Positions 32,699-41,657 of a stretch of 47,536 nt of DNA are shown here, one piece after another. The notes beneath the pieces are model-generated. The model saw only the letters and a program-made list of their open reading frames with translations, was not told where the DNA came from and did not search any database. The DNA comes from an uncultured Prevotellaceae bacterium (lineage in GTDB: Bacteria > Bacteroidota > Bacteroidia > Bacteroidales > Bacteroidaceae), in the NCBI GenBank assembly GCA_946413885.1, contig CAMKMK010000001.1, forward strand, positions 1 through 47,536. The letters are read 5' to 3'. A program made the position numbers and the translations under genes. Position 1 is the first letter of the stretch. Every line of letters starts with the position of its first letter.

Positions 32699-33313
32699 AT
32701 GGCAATAGATTTTGAGAAATGTGGAGGACTGGTTCCAGCCATCATCCAAGACGCAGAAACCAAGAACGTATTGATGTTGGGGTACATGAACCAGGAAGCA
32801 TACGACAAAACCGTCGAGACAGGTTTGGTAACCTTCTACAGCAGAAGTAGGAAATGCCTATGGACAAAGGGAGAGACAAGTGGCAATTACCTGCATCTGG
32901 TGGATATAAAGAATGACTGCGACCAAGACACGCTTTTGGTCAGCGTCCATCCTGACGGTCCTACCTGCCACACAGGTACTGACACTTGCTGGGGCGAGAA
33001 GAACGAGCCTAACCCTCTACTCTTCCTCTCAGCCTTGAACGACTTTATCGAGAAGCGTCACGAAGAGATGCCAGAAGGCAGTTATACCACCTCTCTATTC
33101 AAAGATGGACTGAACCGTATGGCTCAGAAAGTGGGCGAAGAGGCTTTGGAACTGGTCATCGAAGCAACAAATGGAACCAACGAGCGATTGATCTACGAAG
33201 GATCAGACATGCTGTATCACTTGATTGTACTGCTCACAAGCAAAGGACTTCGCATAGAGGATATGGCACGCGAACTGATAGAACGTCACAATCCAGGTTG
33301 GAAAAAACATTAA
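32699..33313 (+). CDS. hisIE: Bifunctional phosphoribosyl-AMP cyclohydrolase / phosphoribosyl-ATP pyrophosphatase
   Basis: This fused enzyme performs steps two and three of histidine synthesis. The 204-residue product has the HisI cyclohydrolase half first (to about residue 105), with the motifs VLMLGYMNQEAY, TFYSRSRKCLWTKGETSGN and the Cys/His metal-binding segment PTCHTGTDTC. The HisE pyrophosphatase half follows, with KVGEEALELVIEA and SDMLYHLIVL. The four his genes here form the downstream half of the pathway. hisG, hisD, hisC and hisB are not in the window. An FtsE-like gene follows after 16 bp. Confidence 0.96.
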   Translation: MAIDFEKCGGLVPAIIQDAETKNVLMLGYMNQEAYDKTVETGLVTFYSRSRKCLWTKGETSGNYLHLVDIKNDCDQDTLLVSVHPDGPTCHTGTDTCWGEKNEPNPLLFLSALNDFIEKRHEEMPEGSYTTSLFKDGLNRMAQKVGEEALELVIEATNGTNERLIYEGSDMLYHLIVLLTSKGLRIEDMARELIERHNPGWKKH

Positions 33314-33329
33314 AACAAAGAAATCCAAG

Positions 33330-33995
33330 ATGATACTAAACTATAAGAACGTTTCCGTCAAACAAGGAGAATGTGTCGTACTAAACGACGTGAACCTTCA
33401 GATTGAAGAGGGCGAAATGGTATATCTGGTGGGAGCTGTAGGAAGTGGAAAGACCTCGCTGATGAAAACCATGTATGGCGAACTGCCCGTAGAAGGTGAC
33501 CAAGCAGAAATCTTAGGCTACGAACTCACTACTTTGAAGACAAGATACCTGCCAGCCCTGCGCAGACAATTGGGCATTGTGTTCCAGGATTTCCAACTTT
33601 TGCCAGACCGCAACGTGAAGCAGAATCTGGACTTCGTGCTTCGCTCCACAGGATGGAAAAAGAAAGAGGAGCGCGAAGAACGTATTGCAGAAGTTCTGAG
33701 CTTAGTGAAATTGGAAGACAAGTTGGAAAAACGTATCCATGAACTGTCAGGAGGCGAACAGCAACGCATCTGCATCGCACGAGCTTTTCTGAACAACCCC
33801 AAAATGATTTTAGCTGATGAGCCTACAGGTAATCTCGATCCAGAAAGCGGAGAACTTATTCTGGCCCAATTGGACGAGATACGTCGCCAGAACCAAACGG
33901 CTATTCTGGTGAGCACTCACAACCTGCAATGGCCTGAATATTTCCCTGGAAGCATATATCGCTGCACAGATGGGATTTTCACAAAAGAGAAATAA
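33330..33995 (+). CDS. FtsE-like ABC transporter ATPase
   Basis: This is an ABC ATPase of 221 residues in the FtsE/LolD group. FtsE with FtsX controls peptidoglycan hydrolases at division. Motifs are Walker A GAVGSGKT (about 35-42), Q-loop IVFQDFQLLPDR, signature LSGGEQQRICIARAF, Walker B MILADEPTGNLD and switch VSTHN. The Q-loop and the short length fit FtsE well. No FtsX-like permease gene is next to it. It sits between hisIE (16 bp) and lysC (30 bp), so its partner must be elsewhere. LolD or another class-3 ATPase remains possible. Confidence 0.85.
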   Translation: MILNYKNVSVKQGECVVLNDVNLQIEEGEMVYLVGAVGSGKTSLMKTMYGELPVEGDQAEILGYELTTLKTRYLPALRRQLGIVFQDFQLLPDRNVKQNLDFVLRSTGWKKKEEREERIAEVLSLVKLEDKLEKRIHELSGGEQQRICIARAFLNNPKMILADEPTGNLDPESGELILAQLDEIRRQNQTAILVSTHNLQWPEYFPGSIYRCTDGIFTKEK

Positions 33996-34025
33996 GACAA
34001 AACCAAGTATTTAAGATAAAGAAGA

Positions 34026-35345
34026 ATGAAAGTTCTAAAATTTGGTGGTACATCCGTAGGTACACCACAACGCATGCAAGAAGTATCCCGCCTGATCACT
34101 AAGGATGGAATCGCTAACTTGGTGGTTCTATCCGCAATGTCAGGAACAACAAACACCCTGGTCGAAATCTCTGATTACCTGTACAAGAAGAATCCAGAAG
34201 GAGCCAACACCATAATCAACAGGTTGGAACAGAAATACATGGGCCACGTAGAGAAGCTATACAAGAGTGAGGAATGGCGAAACAAGACTCGCAGCTTCCT
34301 GCAAGAGGAGTTCGATTATCTGCGTTCCTTTACCAAGGTCCATTTCACCTCCTTCGAGGAAAAAGTCATCCTTGCTCAAGGAGAAATCATGAGCACCAAC
34401 ATGGTGACCAATTACATGAAGGAATGTGGCGTGAAAGCTATCCTGTTGTCAGCTTTGGACATCGTGCGCACAGACAAGAATGCTGAGCCTGATTTCAACT
34501 ACATCAAGGAGAGAATAAACGATGCCTTAAAGAACAATCCTGATTACGACGTATATATCACACAAGGATTCATTTGCCGCAATGCTTACGGAGAGATCGA
34601 CAATCTGTTGCGAGGTGGAAGTGACTACTCAGCCTGTCTATTGGGCGCAGCCATCCAAGCAGAAGAGATTCAAATATGGACTGACATAGATGGCATGCAC
34701 AACAATGACCCACGCATCGTAGAGAATACGGAACCTGTTCGTCAGATGCACTTTGAAGAAGCGGCTGAGCTGGCATACTTTGGCGCCAAGATTTTGCATC
34801 CCACATGTATCCAGCCTGCCAAATTCGCTGGAGTACCCGTCCGTCTGCTCAATACGATGGATCCTACAGCCCCTGGCACCATCATCAACAATGATTTCCA
34901 GCATGGCACTATCAAGGCAGTAGCCGCCAAGGACAACATTACCTGCGTACAGATACAAAGCAGCCGCATGTTGCTCGCATACGGTTTCCTGCGTAAAGTC
35001 TTTGAGATCTTCGAATCCTACAAAACAAGCATCGATATGGTATGCACAAGTGAGGTGGGCGTAAGCGTGACAATCGATAACTCTACTCATCTGGCAGACA
35101 TCATCGACGAGCTGAAAAAATATGGAACGGTCAATGTGGACAAGGATATGGTGATTATTTGTGTGGTGGGTGACCTGGGACCTGAAAACATTGGTTTCGA
35201 AACGATTGCTTGCGAAGCTTTACGTGATGTACCCGTCCGCATGATTAGTTTTGGCGGGTCCAGCCACAACATTTCTTTCCTGGTTAGAAAGGAACACAAA
35301 AAGCGTACATTGCAAGCACTGAGTGATACCCTTTTCAAGAAATAA
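34026..35345 (+). CDS. lysC: Aspartate kinase (monofunctional)
   Basis: Aspartate kinase phosphorylates aspartate to start synthesis of lysine, diaminopimelate, threonine and methionine. The 439-residue product begins with KFGGTSVG (Lys5-Gly12), the amino-acid kinase signature, and has GGSDYSACLLGAAI in the catalytic domain. C-terminal ACT domains (from about residue 300, including VCTSEVGVSVTIDN) suggest feedback control by an amino acid. No homoserine dehydrogenase is fused to it. lysA follows after 44 bp, pointing to the lysine/diaminopimelate branch. Confidence 0.95.
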   Translation: MKVLKFGGTSVGTPQRMQEVSRLITKDGIANLVVLSAMSGTTNTLVEISDYLYKKNPEGANTIINRLEQKYMGHVEKLYKSEEWRNKTRSFLQEEFDYLRSFTKVHFTSFEEKVILAQGEIMSTNMVTNYMKECGVKAILLSALDIVRTDKNAEPDFNYIKERINDALKNNPDYDVYITQGFICRNAYGEIDNLLRGGSDYSACLLGAAIQAEEIQIWTDIDGMHNNDPRIVENTEPVRQMHFEEAAELAYFGAKILHPTCIQPAKFAGVPVRLLNTMDPTAPGTIINNDFQHGTIKAVAAKDNITCVQIQSSRMLLAYGFLRKVFEIFESYKTSIDMVCTSEVGVSVTIDNSTHLADIIDELKKYGTVNVDKDMVIICVVGDLGPENIGFETIACEALRDVPVRMISFGGSSHNISFLVRKEHKKRTLQALSDTLFKK

Positions 35346-35389
35346 AACAAAGTATATATCAACAGCCCACAGACAACACGACCTGAGCT

Positions 35390-36544
35390 ATGACGTTTCC
35401 AATCGACAAATTACAGACAATCCGCACTCCCTTTTACTATTATGATACAGAGTTGCTGGACAAAACACTCAGCGCCATCAAGTCAGAAACCGATAAGCAC
35501 GTCGGCTATCATCTTCACTATGCTGTCAAGGCATGTGCCAATCCTAAGGTGTTGCGCCACATCAAAGCAGCTGGAATGGGAGCAGATTGTGTAAGCGGAG
35601 GTGAAATAAAGGCTTGTTTAGAGGCAGGATTCCCTGCAAATGAAATTGTCTTTGCAGGTGTAGGGAAAAGCGACTGGGAAATAGAATTGGGACTGAAAGT
35701 TGGCATTCAATACTTCAATGTGGAAAGTATTCCTGAACTGGAGGTTATCAATGAGTTAGCCAGTCGTATGAACAAAGTGGCTAACGTGAGTTTCCGCATC
35801 AATCCTGACGTGGATGCACATACGCATAGCAACATTACCACAGGATTGGCCGAAAACAAGTTTGGAATAGCTATGGAAGATATGGAGAGAATCATCCGAT
35901 TGGCTGATTCCCTCTCCAACGTGAATTTTGTAGGACTGCATTTCCACATCGGAAGCCAGATTCTGGATATGAGTAATTTCGTTGCCTTAAGCCTTCGTAT
36001 AAACGAACTACAAGATCGGCTGGAAGCAGAGGGCATCAAGGAGGTAAAGAACATCAACGTAGGAGGTGGACTTGGCATCGATTACCAACATCCAAACGAA
36101 CATCCTATTCCAAACTTCAAAGAGTATTTCGATACTTATGCCAAGCATTTGGAACTGCGTCCTGGCCAGCATCTCCATTTCGAGTTGGGACGTGCCGTCG
36201 TGGGGCAATGCGGCAATTTGGTGACACGTTGCCTCTATGTGAAGCAAGGAAGTGCTAAGAAGTTTGTCATTGTGGACGCAGGCATGACAGAACTTATCCG
36301 CCCAGCCTTATACGATGCTTACCATAAAGTGGAGAACCTAACCAGCAAGGCCCCTATTGAGACTTATGATGTAGTAGGGCCCATCTGCGAAAGCAGCGAC
36401 ACTTTCGTGAAAGACTACCAGATGGCAGGAACCAAACGAGGCGATCTGCTTGTCATTCGCTCCGCAGGTGCTTATGGGGAAATCATGGCAAGTCAATATA
36501 ATTGTCGAGCAATCCCAACTGGTTACGTTACTGAAGACATTTAG
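35390..36544 (+). CDS. lysA: Diaminopimelate decarboxylase
   Basis: This PLP-dependent enzyme converts meso-diaminopimelate to lysine, the last step of lysine synthesis. The 384-residue product has the PLP Lys47 in HYAVKACANP, the phosphate loop NVGGGLGIDY and the active-site GPICESSDTF with its Cys. The alanine-racemase-like barrel precedes a beta-domain. It lies directly after lysC, so the first and last steps of the pathway are made together. The protein is somewhat shorter than the Escherichia coli enzyme but typical for Bacteroidetes. Confidence 0.95.
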   Translation: MTFPIDKLQTIRTPFYYYDTELLDKTLSAIKSETDKHVGYHLHYAVKACANPKVLRHIKAAGMGADCVSGGEIKACLEAGFPANEIVFAGVGKSDWEIELGLKVGIQYFNVESIPELEVINELASRMNKVANVSFRINPDVDAHTHSNITTGLAENKFGIAMEDMERIIRLADSLSNVNFVGLHFHIGSQILDMSNFVALSLRINELQDRLEAEGIKEVKNINVGGGLGIDYQHPNEHPIPNFKEYFDTYAKHLELRPGQHLHFELGRAVVGQCGNLVTRCLYVKQGSAKKFVIVDAGMTELIRPALYDAYHKVENLTSKAPIETYDVVGPICESSDTFVKDYQMAGTKRGDLLVIRSAGAYGEIMASQYNCRAIPTGYVTEDI

Positions 36545-36578
36545 TCGAAATCATTCAATCAACTAATTCAAGTAAAGA

Positions 36579-37721
36579 ATGGAACTCGTTCCTATCTATG
36601 CTTTTGCACTATCGCTCTGGATACTCTCCATGTTACGCTGTCTTCACTATAAGCGATTAGGGAACATGGCGAAAAGGGCTCAAACTCCCACAGGTGAAGT
36701 TCCTCCAGTCAGCATAATAATAACTGCACACAATCAGGAAGATGTGCTACGCCAGAAACTGCCTATCCTGCTTGGACAGGAATATTCCAATGACTACGAG
36801 ATTATCGTGGTGGACATAAGCAGTTCAGACGAAACGATTCCTCTGTTGGAAGCTCTCGAAGAGGAATATCCTAATTTACGTCATACCGCCACACCTGCCA
36901 CAGCTCGCGACATAAGCCTCCAACGATTAGCTTTGACACTTGGCATCAAGGCTGCCGATAACGAATGGGTGGTGTTGCTCAGCCCTGACTGCAACCCTTC
37001 AGGTACAGAATGGTTAAGATCTCTATGTGCATCATGTACCCCTGAAAAAGATGCTGTACAGGCTTTCGTTCATTATGGGAAAGTACGTGGATGGAATGCT
37101 CATAAATGGCAGTTCATGAAATTGTGGCAACAAATGCTATGGATTCCTTTCAACGAACACCATGCGCCATACAGGTCAGACGAGAGTTGCCTCTGTTATC
37201 GACGCAGCAAATTCCTAGAGCACCAAGGATTCGCCTCGCATGCCAACCTGATTGCTGGAGCTGAAGAACTGATGATAAACCATAATGTGAAAAAAGGACA
37301 CTTCACTACTGCTTTAGCCTCACAGTCCATCACAACGAGAGACACCCCTCATTCAGACCATCATTGGCGACAAGATCAAGTCTTTTTTATGGAAACACGT
37401 CAACACATGAAAAATCCATGGTTCTATCGTATATGGTATGCCTGTTTAGTTCTTCTACAACTTACATTCAACATCGTCTTCATCCCCTTTGCCATTTGGC
37501 ATTACCCCAATTACTACATGATGGGAGGATTTGCATTTTTGTGGCTGGTACATTTGCTTATACGCGACTACTGCTTTAACCATACGGCAAAAACTTTGGG
37601 AGCAAAAACATATCATTTCACCTTGCCGCTGATGGTCAATCTCGTACCTTTATGGGACATCACAGCTTATATGCGCTGGCGATTCAGTAGCAAACAAACA
37701 TTCCGCAAGAAATTCATATAA
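36579..37721 (+). CDS. Family 2-like glycosyltransferase, membrane-anchored
   Basis: This is a GT-A fold glycosyltransferase of 380 residues. An N-terminal hydrophobic segment (PIYAFALSLWILSML) is followed by a catalytic domain beginning PPVSIIITAHNQEDVL. The first acidic motif reads VVDISSSDE, and the metal-binding region is LLSPDCNP. Two C-terminal hydrophobic segments (about 285-310 and 315-335) fix it to the membrane. The acceptor and sugar donor are unknown. Its TAA overlaps the ATG of the DedA gene, so the two are coupled. Cell-envelope glycan or lipid synthesis is a reasonable guess. Confidence 0.85.
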   Translation: MELVPIYAFALSLWILSMLRCLHYKRLGNMAKRAQTPTGEVPPVSIIITAHNQEDVLRQKLPILLGQEYSNDYEIIVVDISSSDETIPLLEALEEEYPNLRHTATPATARDISLQRLALTLGIKAADNEWVVLLSPDCNPSGTEWLRSLCASCTPEKDAVQAFVHYGKVRGWNAHKWQFMKLWQQMLWIPFNEHHAPYRSDESCLCYRRSKFLEHQGFASHANLIAGAEELMINHNVKKGHFTTALASQSITTRDTPHSDHHWRQDQVFFMETRQHMKNPWFYRIWYACLVLLQLTFNIVFIPFAIWHYPNYYMMGGFAFLWLVHLLIRDYCFNHTAKTLGAKTYHFTLPLMVNLVPLWDITAYMRWRFSSKQTFRKKFI

Positions 37722-38347
37722 TGGAGAGTTTACCATTCATAGCCTGGTGCCTGAAGCATCTCAACTACTGGGTTATCTGTCTGCTGATGACCATCGAAAG
37801 TAGCTTTATCCCATTCCCCAGTGAAGTGGTCGTGCCTCCTGCCGCCTACATGGCTGCAGCTAATGGGGAACAGAACGTTTTCCTAATCGTGATAGCTGCT
37901 ACATTGGGTGCTGTCATTGGAGCTATCATCAACTACGGACTTGCCCTATACTTGGGTCGTCCCATCGTATACAAGTTTGCCAATAGTCGGCTAGGGCACA
38001 TGTGTCTGATAGATCAAGAAAAGGTAGAGTTAGCGGAACAATATTTCCAGAAACATGGTGCTATCGGTACTTTTGTAGGGAGATTGGTTCCAGCCGTCCG
38101 CCAACTAATAAGCATCCCTGCTGGTCTGGCGAAAATGAATTTTGGGAAATTCGTTGGCTACACAGCGTTAGGAGCTGGTGTGTGGAACTCCATCCTCGCA
38201 ACAATTGGATACTATCTGGCCAGTGTGGTTCCATACGACAAGCTGGATTCCGCCGTTGCTGAGTATGCAGGTTATTTGAAGATAGCTATGATTACTTTAG
38301 GTGCAGGAGTCGTTTTATACCTTATATTTAAGGGCATGAAAAAATGA
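37721..38347 (+). CDS. DedA-family membrane protein
   Basis: This 208-residue polytopic inner-membrane protein belongs to the DedA/SNARE-associated family, whose members flip undecaprenyl phosphate or phosphatidylethanolamine and support envelope integrity. The conserved acidic segment MTIESSFIPFPSEVV (about residues 24-38) and the basic motif FVGRLVPAVRQLISIPAG are both present. Four to five hydrophobic segments can be seen. It overlaps the preceding glycosyltransferase by one base and the following gene by 4 bp (ATGA), suggesting one envelope-related cassette. Confidence 0.93.
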   Translation: MESLPFIAWCLKHLNYWVICLLMTIESSFIPFPSEVVVPPAAYMAAANGEQNVFLIVIAATLGAVIGAIINYGLALYLGRPIVYKFANSRLGHMCLIDQEKVELAEQYFQKHGAIGTFVGRLVPAVRQLISIPAGLAKMNFGKFVGYTALGAGVWNSILATIGYYLASVVPYDKLDSAVAEYAGYLKIAMITLGAGVVLYLIFKGMKK

Positions 38348-39537
38348 GACGAATTGCAACTCTATTTTCTTTTGCACTATTGTCAGCTGTCATACTTCCA
38401 GTTCAGGCACAGATATGGGACCACATGTTTCTGGATGAATACAGGATAGACTCAGCAGACACCAAAGCCCTGAAAGTGGAACTCAATGCACTCGCCTTCT
38501 TTCGCGACAACGAATACGATTCTAACATTACCCGCGGATACACTCTACCCGGAACATGGCTGCAACCCGAGCTTACTTACAACCCTATCACTCCTATACA
38601 TCTGGAGTTGGGACTACATGGACTTATCATGGATGGTGCCAACAAATATCCAAACTATGCCTATCACGATATAGCGACATGGAAAGGCAACCAATACACG
38701 AGCGGAGCACATCTTCTACCTTGGTTCCGTGCTCAAGCTGACCTACGTCATCTGACATTTGTGTTAGGCAATATCTATGGGGCACAAAACCACCGACTGA
38801 TTGATCCTCTTTTTAATCCTGAACAGAACCTCACGACAGACCCTGAAATGGGTGTGCAGATTTTTCTGGATAGACCACACATTCATCTGGATACCTGGAT
38901 CAATTGGCAGAGTTATATCTACGAGTTGGATACCCATCAAGAAGCTTTCACCGTAGGAGTTAATTCCCAAATTAAATGGAACAAGAAGGAGAACCACTTC
39001 TTTTGGAGTTCCCCCATCCAGATACTCATCCAGCATAGGGGAGGCGAACAGGATGTGACTGAATTGGGCGTACAAACTCTATGCAACGCATCAGCTGGAA
39101 TGCGTATGGATTACACACCTGCAAACAATCACATACTCACATGTCTATCAAGTGAAGTGAACATCTTGGGAAGCTATCAGCAGAGTGGCCATCTATGGCC
39201 TTTCGATACAGGATTCTCCACGCATGTAAGCGTGTCAGCAAGTTTATGGGATAAGTTAGGTATGAAAATGGGATACTTCGATGCCCCTAAACAATATGCA
39301 AACCTTTACGGATCACCATTCATGAGCACCATCTCTCTAAAGCATGAAGATCTCACATTTGACGGGTTGCACACAGCCTATTTACGTGCTGATTACACCC
39401 ATACCTTTACCAAAGACTACAAATTGGGTGCTGAGTTGGAGGCTTTCAGCGCTCATTCTCATAACGAAAATGACTTGTGTTTCTCTTTCGGAATTTATCT
39501 TAAAGTGGATCCGTCCATCCTGATAAAACACTGGTAA
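38344..39537 (+). CDS. Predicted outer-membrane beta-barrel protein, unknown function
   Basis: This 397-residue exported protein has a clear signal peptide (RRIATLFSFALLSAVILPVQA). The mature protein shows many short amphipathic strands with frequent Tyr, Trp and His, such as HLELGLHGLIMD, FRAQADLRHLTFVLGNIYG and HIHLDTWINWQSYIY. It closes with a strand ending in a hydrophobic/aromatic residue (VDPSILIKHW). This is typical of a 14-18 strand outer-membrane barrel. I do not recognise a specific family. It is coupled to dedA upstream (4 bp overlap) and to the MFS gene downstream (1 bp overlap, TAATG), so its product probably acts with them in the envelope. Confidence 0.8.
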   Translation: MRRIATLFSFALLSAVILPVQAQIWDHMFLDEYRIDSADTKALKVELNALAFFRDNEYDSNITRGYTLPGTWLQPELTYNPITPIHLELGLHGLIMDGANKYPNYAYHDIATWKGNQYTSGAHLLPWFRAQADLRHLTFVLGNIYGAQNHRLIDPLFNPEQNLTTDPEMGVQIFLDRPHIHLDTWINWQSYIYELDTHQEAFTVGVNSQIKWNKKENHFFWSSPIQILIQHRGGEQDVTELGVQTLCNASAGMRMDYTPANNHILTCLSSEVNILGSYQQSGHLWPFDTGFSTHVSVSASLWDKLGMKMGYFDAPKQYANLYGSPFMSTISLKHEDLTFDGLHTAYLRADYTHTFTKDYKLGAELEAFSAHSHNENDLCFSFGIYLKVDPSILIKHW

Positions 39538-40712
39538 TGAAGGAAAAAACTTGGAACCGCAATTATCTGAAGGCCTGGAGTGCAAACTTTATGCTATTCT
39601 TCTCCTTCATGATCCAGACTCCCCTGCTCCCACTTTATCTTAGCGAAGAGTTTGGTGCCAGTAAAGACGAGATAGGCATGGTATTGAGTGGATATGCGTT
39701 AACTGCTCTGCTAATCCGTCCTTTCAGCGGTTTTCTCGTAGACAGTTTTCCACGCAAAATTGTACTGCTCTGTTGCTGGTTCCTTTTCTTCATCCTTTTT
39801 GGAGGATATTTATTAGCGGGAAGTTTACTCTCATTCTTCATCATCCGCACTCTGCATGGTGCCCCTATGGGAGCTACTACGGTTTCTAACAGTACAGTAG
39901 CGATTGATGTCCTTCATCCTACGCGACGAGCTGAAGGAATTGGATACTATGGACTCAGTAATAATTTGGCTACTGCCATCTCACCCACCGTGGGCTTGCT
40001 CATTTATCAATGGTGGAACAATTACCAACTCATTTTCGCCATTGCTCTCCTCTCAGCAGGAATAGGATTTCTTATCAATTCCACACTTAAATTAAAAGAC
40101 CGTGAACTGCAACATGAAAAAAGTCCCATCTCACTTGACCGTTTCCTTCTTGTAGAAGGATGGAGCGAGGGAATCGCCATGACTTGTTATTCCTTTTCTT
40201 ACGGGGTCATTTCTACGTATCTGGCCATTTATGGAAAAGAGGAGTTGGGCATAACAGCAGGCACTGGCCTCTTTTTCGCTTTACTGAGTACAGGTTTAAT
40301 CATGAGTCGATTAGTAGGGGCACGTGCCTTGCGACAAGGCAAAGTTGTCGAGAATGCAAGTTACGGCGTGATTGTCAGTGTGTGTGGTTATCTGCTTTTT
40401 GCTGCCGTCCACAACCCCATTGGATATTATGGTGCTGCTCTCATCATTGGATTGGGTAATGGACACATGTTTCCCGCTTTTCAGACAATGTTCATCAATC
40501 TTGCCCCAAACAACAAAAGAGGAACAGCCAACAGCACATTGCTGACAGCATGGGATTTGGGTATGGGACTGGGGATTATCTTTGGTGGCTTCGTAGCCGA
40601 GAGTTGGGGATATGGGACAGCTTTCTGGGTAGCATGGATAGTCAATGCATTGGGCGTAGTCTTTTTTCTTGTCTTCGTCAGGAATCATTTCCTTCGCAAC
40701 AAGCTTCGTTAA
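39537..40712 (+). CDS. Major facilitator superfamily transporter
   Basis: This 391-residue inner-membrane transporter has about twelve hydrophobic segments. The MFS loop 2-3 motif is present in modified form (GFLVDSFPRKIVLL), as is a helix-4 type segment (IRTLHGAPMGATTVSNSTVA). The substrate is unknown; the sequence looks closest to multidrug or YfcJ-type carriers. It is the last gene of the long run that begins with hisH. Its stop codon overlaps the stop of the convergent metallohydrolase gene (shared TTAA at 40709-40712), leaving no terminator between them. Confidence 0.9.
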   Translation: MKEKTWNRNYLKAWSANFMLFFSFMIQTPLLPLYLSEEFGASKDEIGMVLSGYALTALLIRPFSGFLVDSFPRKIVLLCCWFLFFILFGGYLLAGSLLSFFIIRTLHGAPMGATTVSNSTVAIDVLHPTRRAEGIGYYGLSNNLATAISPTVGLLIYQWWNNYQLIFAIALLSAGIGFLINSTLKLKDRELQHEKSPISLDRFLLVEGWSEGIAMTCYSFSYGVISTYLAIYGKEELGITAGTGLFFALLSTGLIMSRLVGARALRQGKVVENASYGVIVSVCGYLLFAAVHNPIGYYGAALIIGLGNGHMFPAFQTMFINLAPNNKRGTANSTLLTAWDLGMGLGIIFGGFVAESWGYGTAFWVAWIVNALGVVFFLVFVRNHFLRNKLR

Positions 40713-41473
40713 ATTTCTATCACCAATCCATCATAAGCCAAATGGATTCCCTCTGGCAACAAAGCATCCTCTACAGCATGTAACCCAACGTGATGAGACA
40801 TGTGGATAAGATATGTTGGAACATTCAATCCTACTCTACGACTGAATTCAATAGCCTGCCTAACCGTCTGATGAGTGGGATGGGGTTCATGTCGCAACGC
40901 ATTCACTATCAAAAGCTTAATACCATAAAGGAGTTCCACGTCTTCGTCCTCCATAGTGGTCATGTCAGATATATAAGCCAAGTCGTCAATACGAAAACCC
41001 AAGATGGGTAACTTGCCATGAATTACACGCAAAGAAGTCACCTTTACATTACCCACCATGACAACCTCATGAGGTTCCATTTCCTCCAGTCTCAGATGTG
41101 GTACTCCAGGATACTTGTGCTCCACCAAACAATAAGGTAAACGTTGGCGTAAATGAGTGGCTGCATAAGGATCGGCATAGACAGGCAGATTCTGCATATA
41201 ACTGAAAGGGCGCAAATCATCCAGTCCACCCACATGATCATAATGTTCGTGAGTAATGAAGACGGCATCCAGTACTTTATCAAACCCTATCCGCAACATC
41301 TGTTCACGAAAATCAGGACCACAATCCAGCAGAATATTTGTATCACCTTTTTCTACCAGAACAGAACATCGAAGTCGTTTGTCACGAGGATCATCGCTCA
41401 TACACACCGCACAATGACATCCTATCTGAGGTACTCCACAACTGGTACCCGTTCCTAATATAGTAACCTTCAT
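40709..41473 (-). CDS. PhnP-like metallo-beta-lactamase-fold hydrolase
   Basis: This is a 254-residue cytoplasmic metallohydrolase. The metal-binding motif THEHYDHVGG (about residues 75-84) is complete, with further ligands in SDMT and LIHMSHHVG. The N-terminal segment GTSCGVPQIGCHCAVC followed by RCS resembles the extra zinc site of PhnP, the cyclic ribose-phosphate phosphodiesterase. Tyr replaces the more usual Ser or Ala inside the HxHxDH motif. The other phn genes are absent, so I infer a general phosphodiesterase-like role rather than phosphonate use. The gene is divergent from the sugar-kinase operon. Confidence 0.88.
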   Translation of the reverse strand: MKVTILGTGTSCGVPQIGCHCAVCMSDDPRDKRLRCSVLVEKGDTNILLDCGPDFREQMLRIGFDKVLDAVFITHEHYDHVGGLDDLRPFSYMQNLPVYADPYAATHLRQRLPYCLVEHKYPGVPHLRLEEMEPHEVVMVGNVKVTSLRVIHGKLPILGFRIDDLAYISDMTTMEDEDVELLYGIKLLIVNALRHEPHPTHQTVRQAIEFSRRVGLNVPTYLIHMSHHVGLHAVEDALLPEGIHLAYDGLVIEI

Positions 41474-41615
41474 CTCACAACAAATTCATGCCAATCTCAC
41501 AATTCACAACTGATTTGGAATCATTCAGGGACAATCATTCATGCAAAATTAATAAAAAATTGAAACAAAAAATCTATTTAACGGAAATGTAATTCAGAAT
41601 ATGAATATTTTTTCA

Positions 41616-41623
41616 TAATTTTG
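41616..41623 (+). promoter_or_regulatory. -7 element of the sugar-kinase operon
   Basis: TAATTTTG matches TAnnTTTG, 34 bp before the ATG at 41658. No TTTG lies about 20 bp upstream. A minus-strand TAATTTTG (41544-41551) may serve the divergent hydrolase gene. Confidence 0.45.
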
Positions 41624-41657
41624 TAGCAACAATACATCTTCTTATGCTCTATTAATT

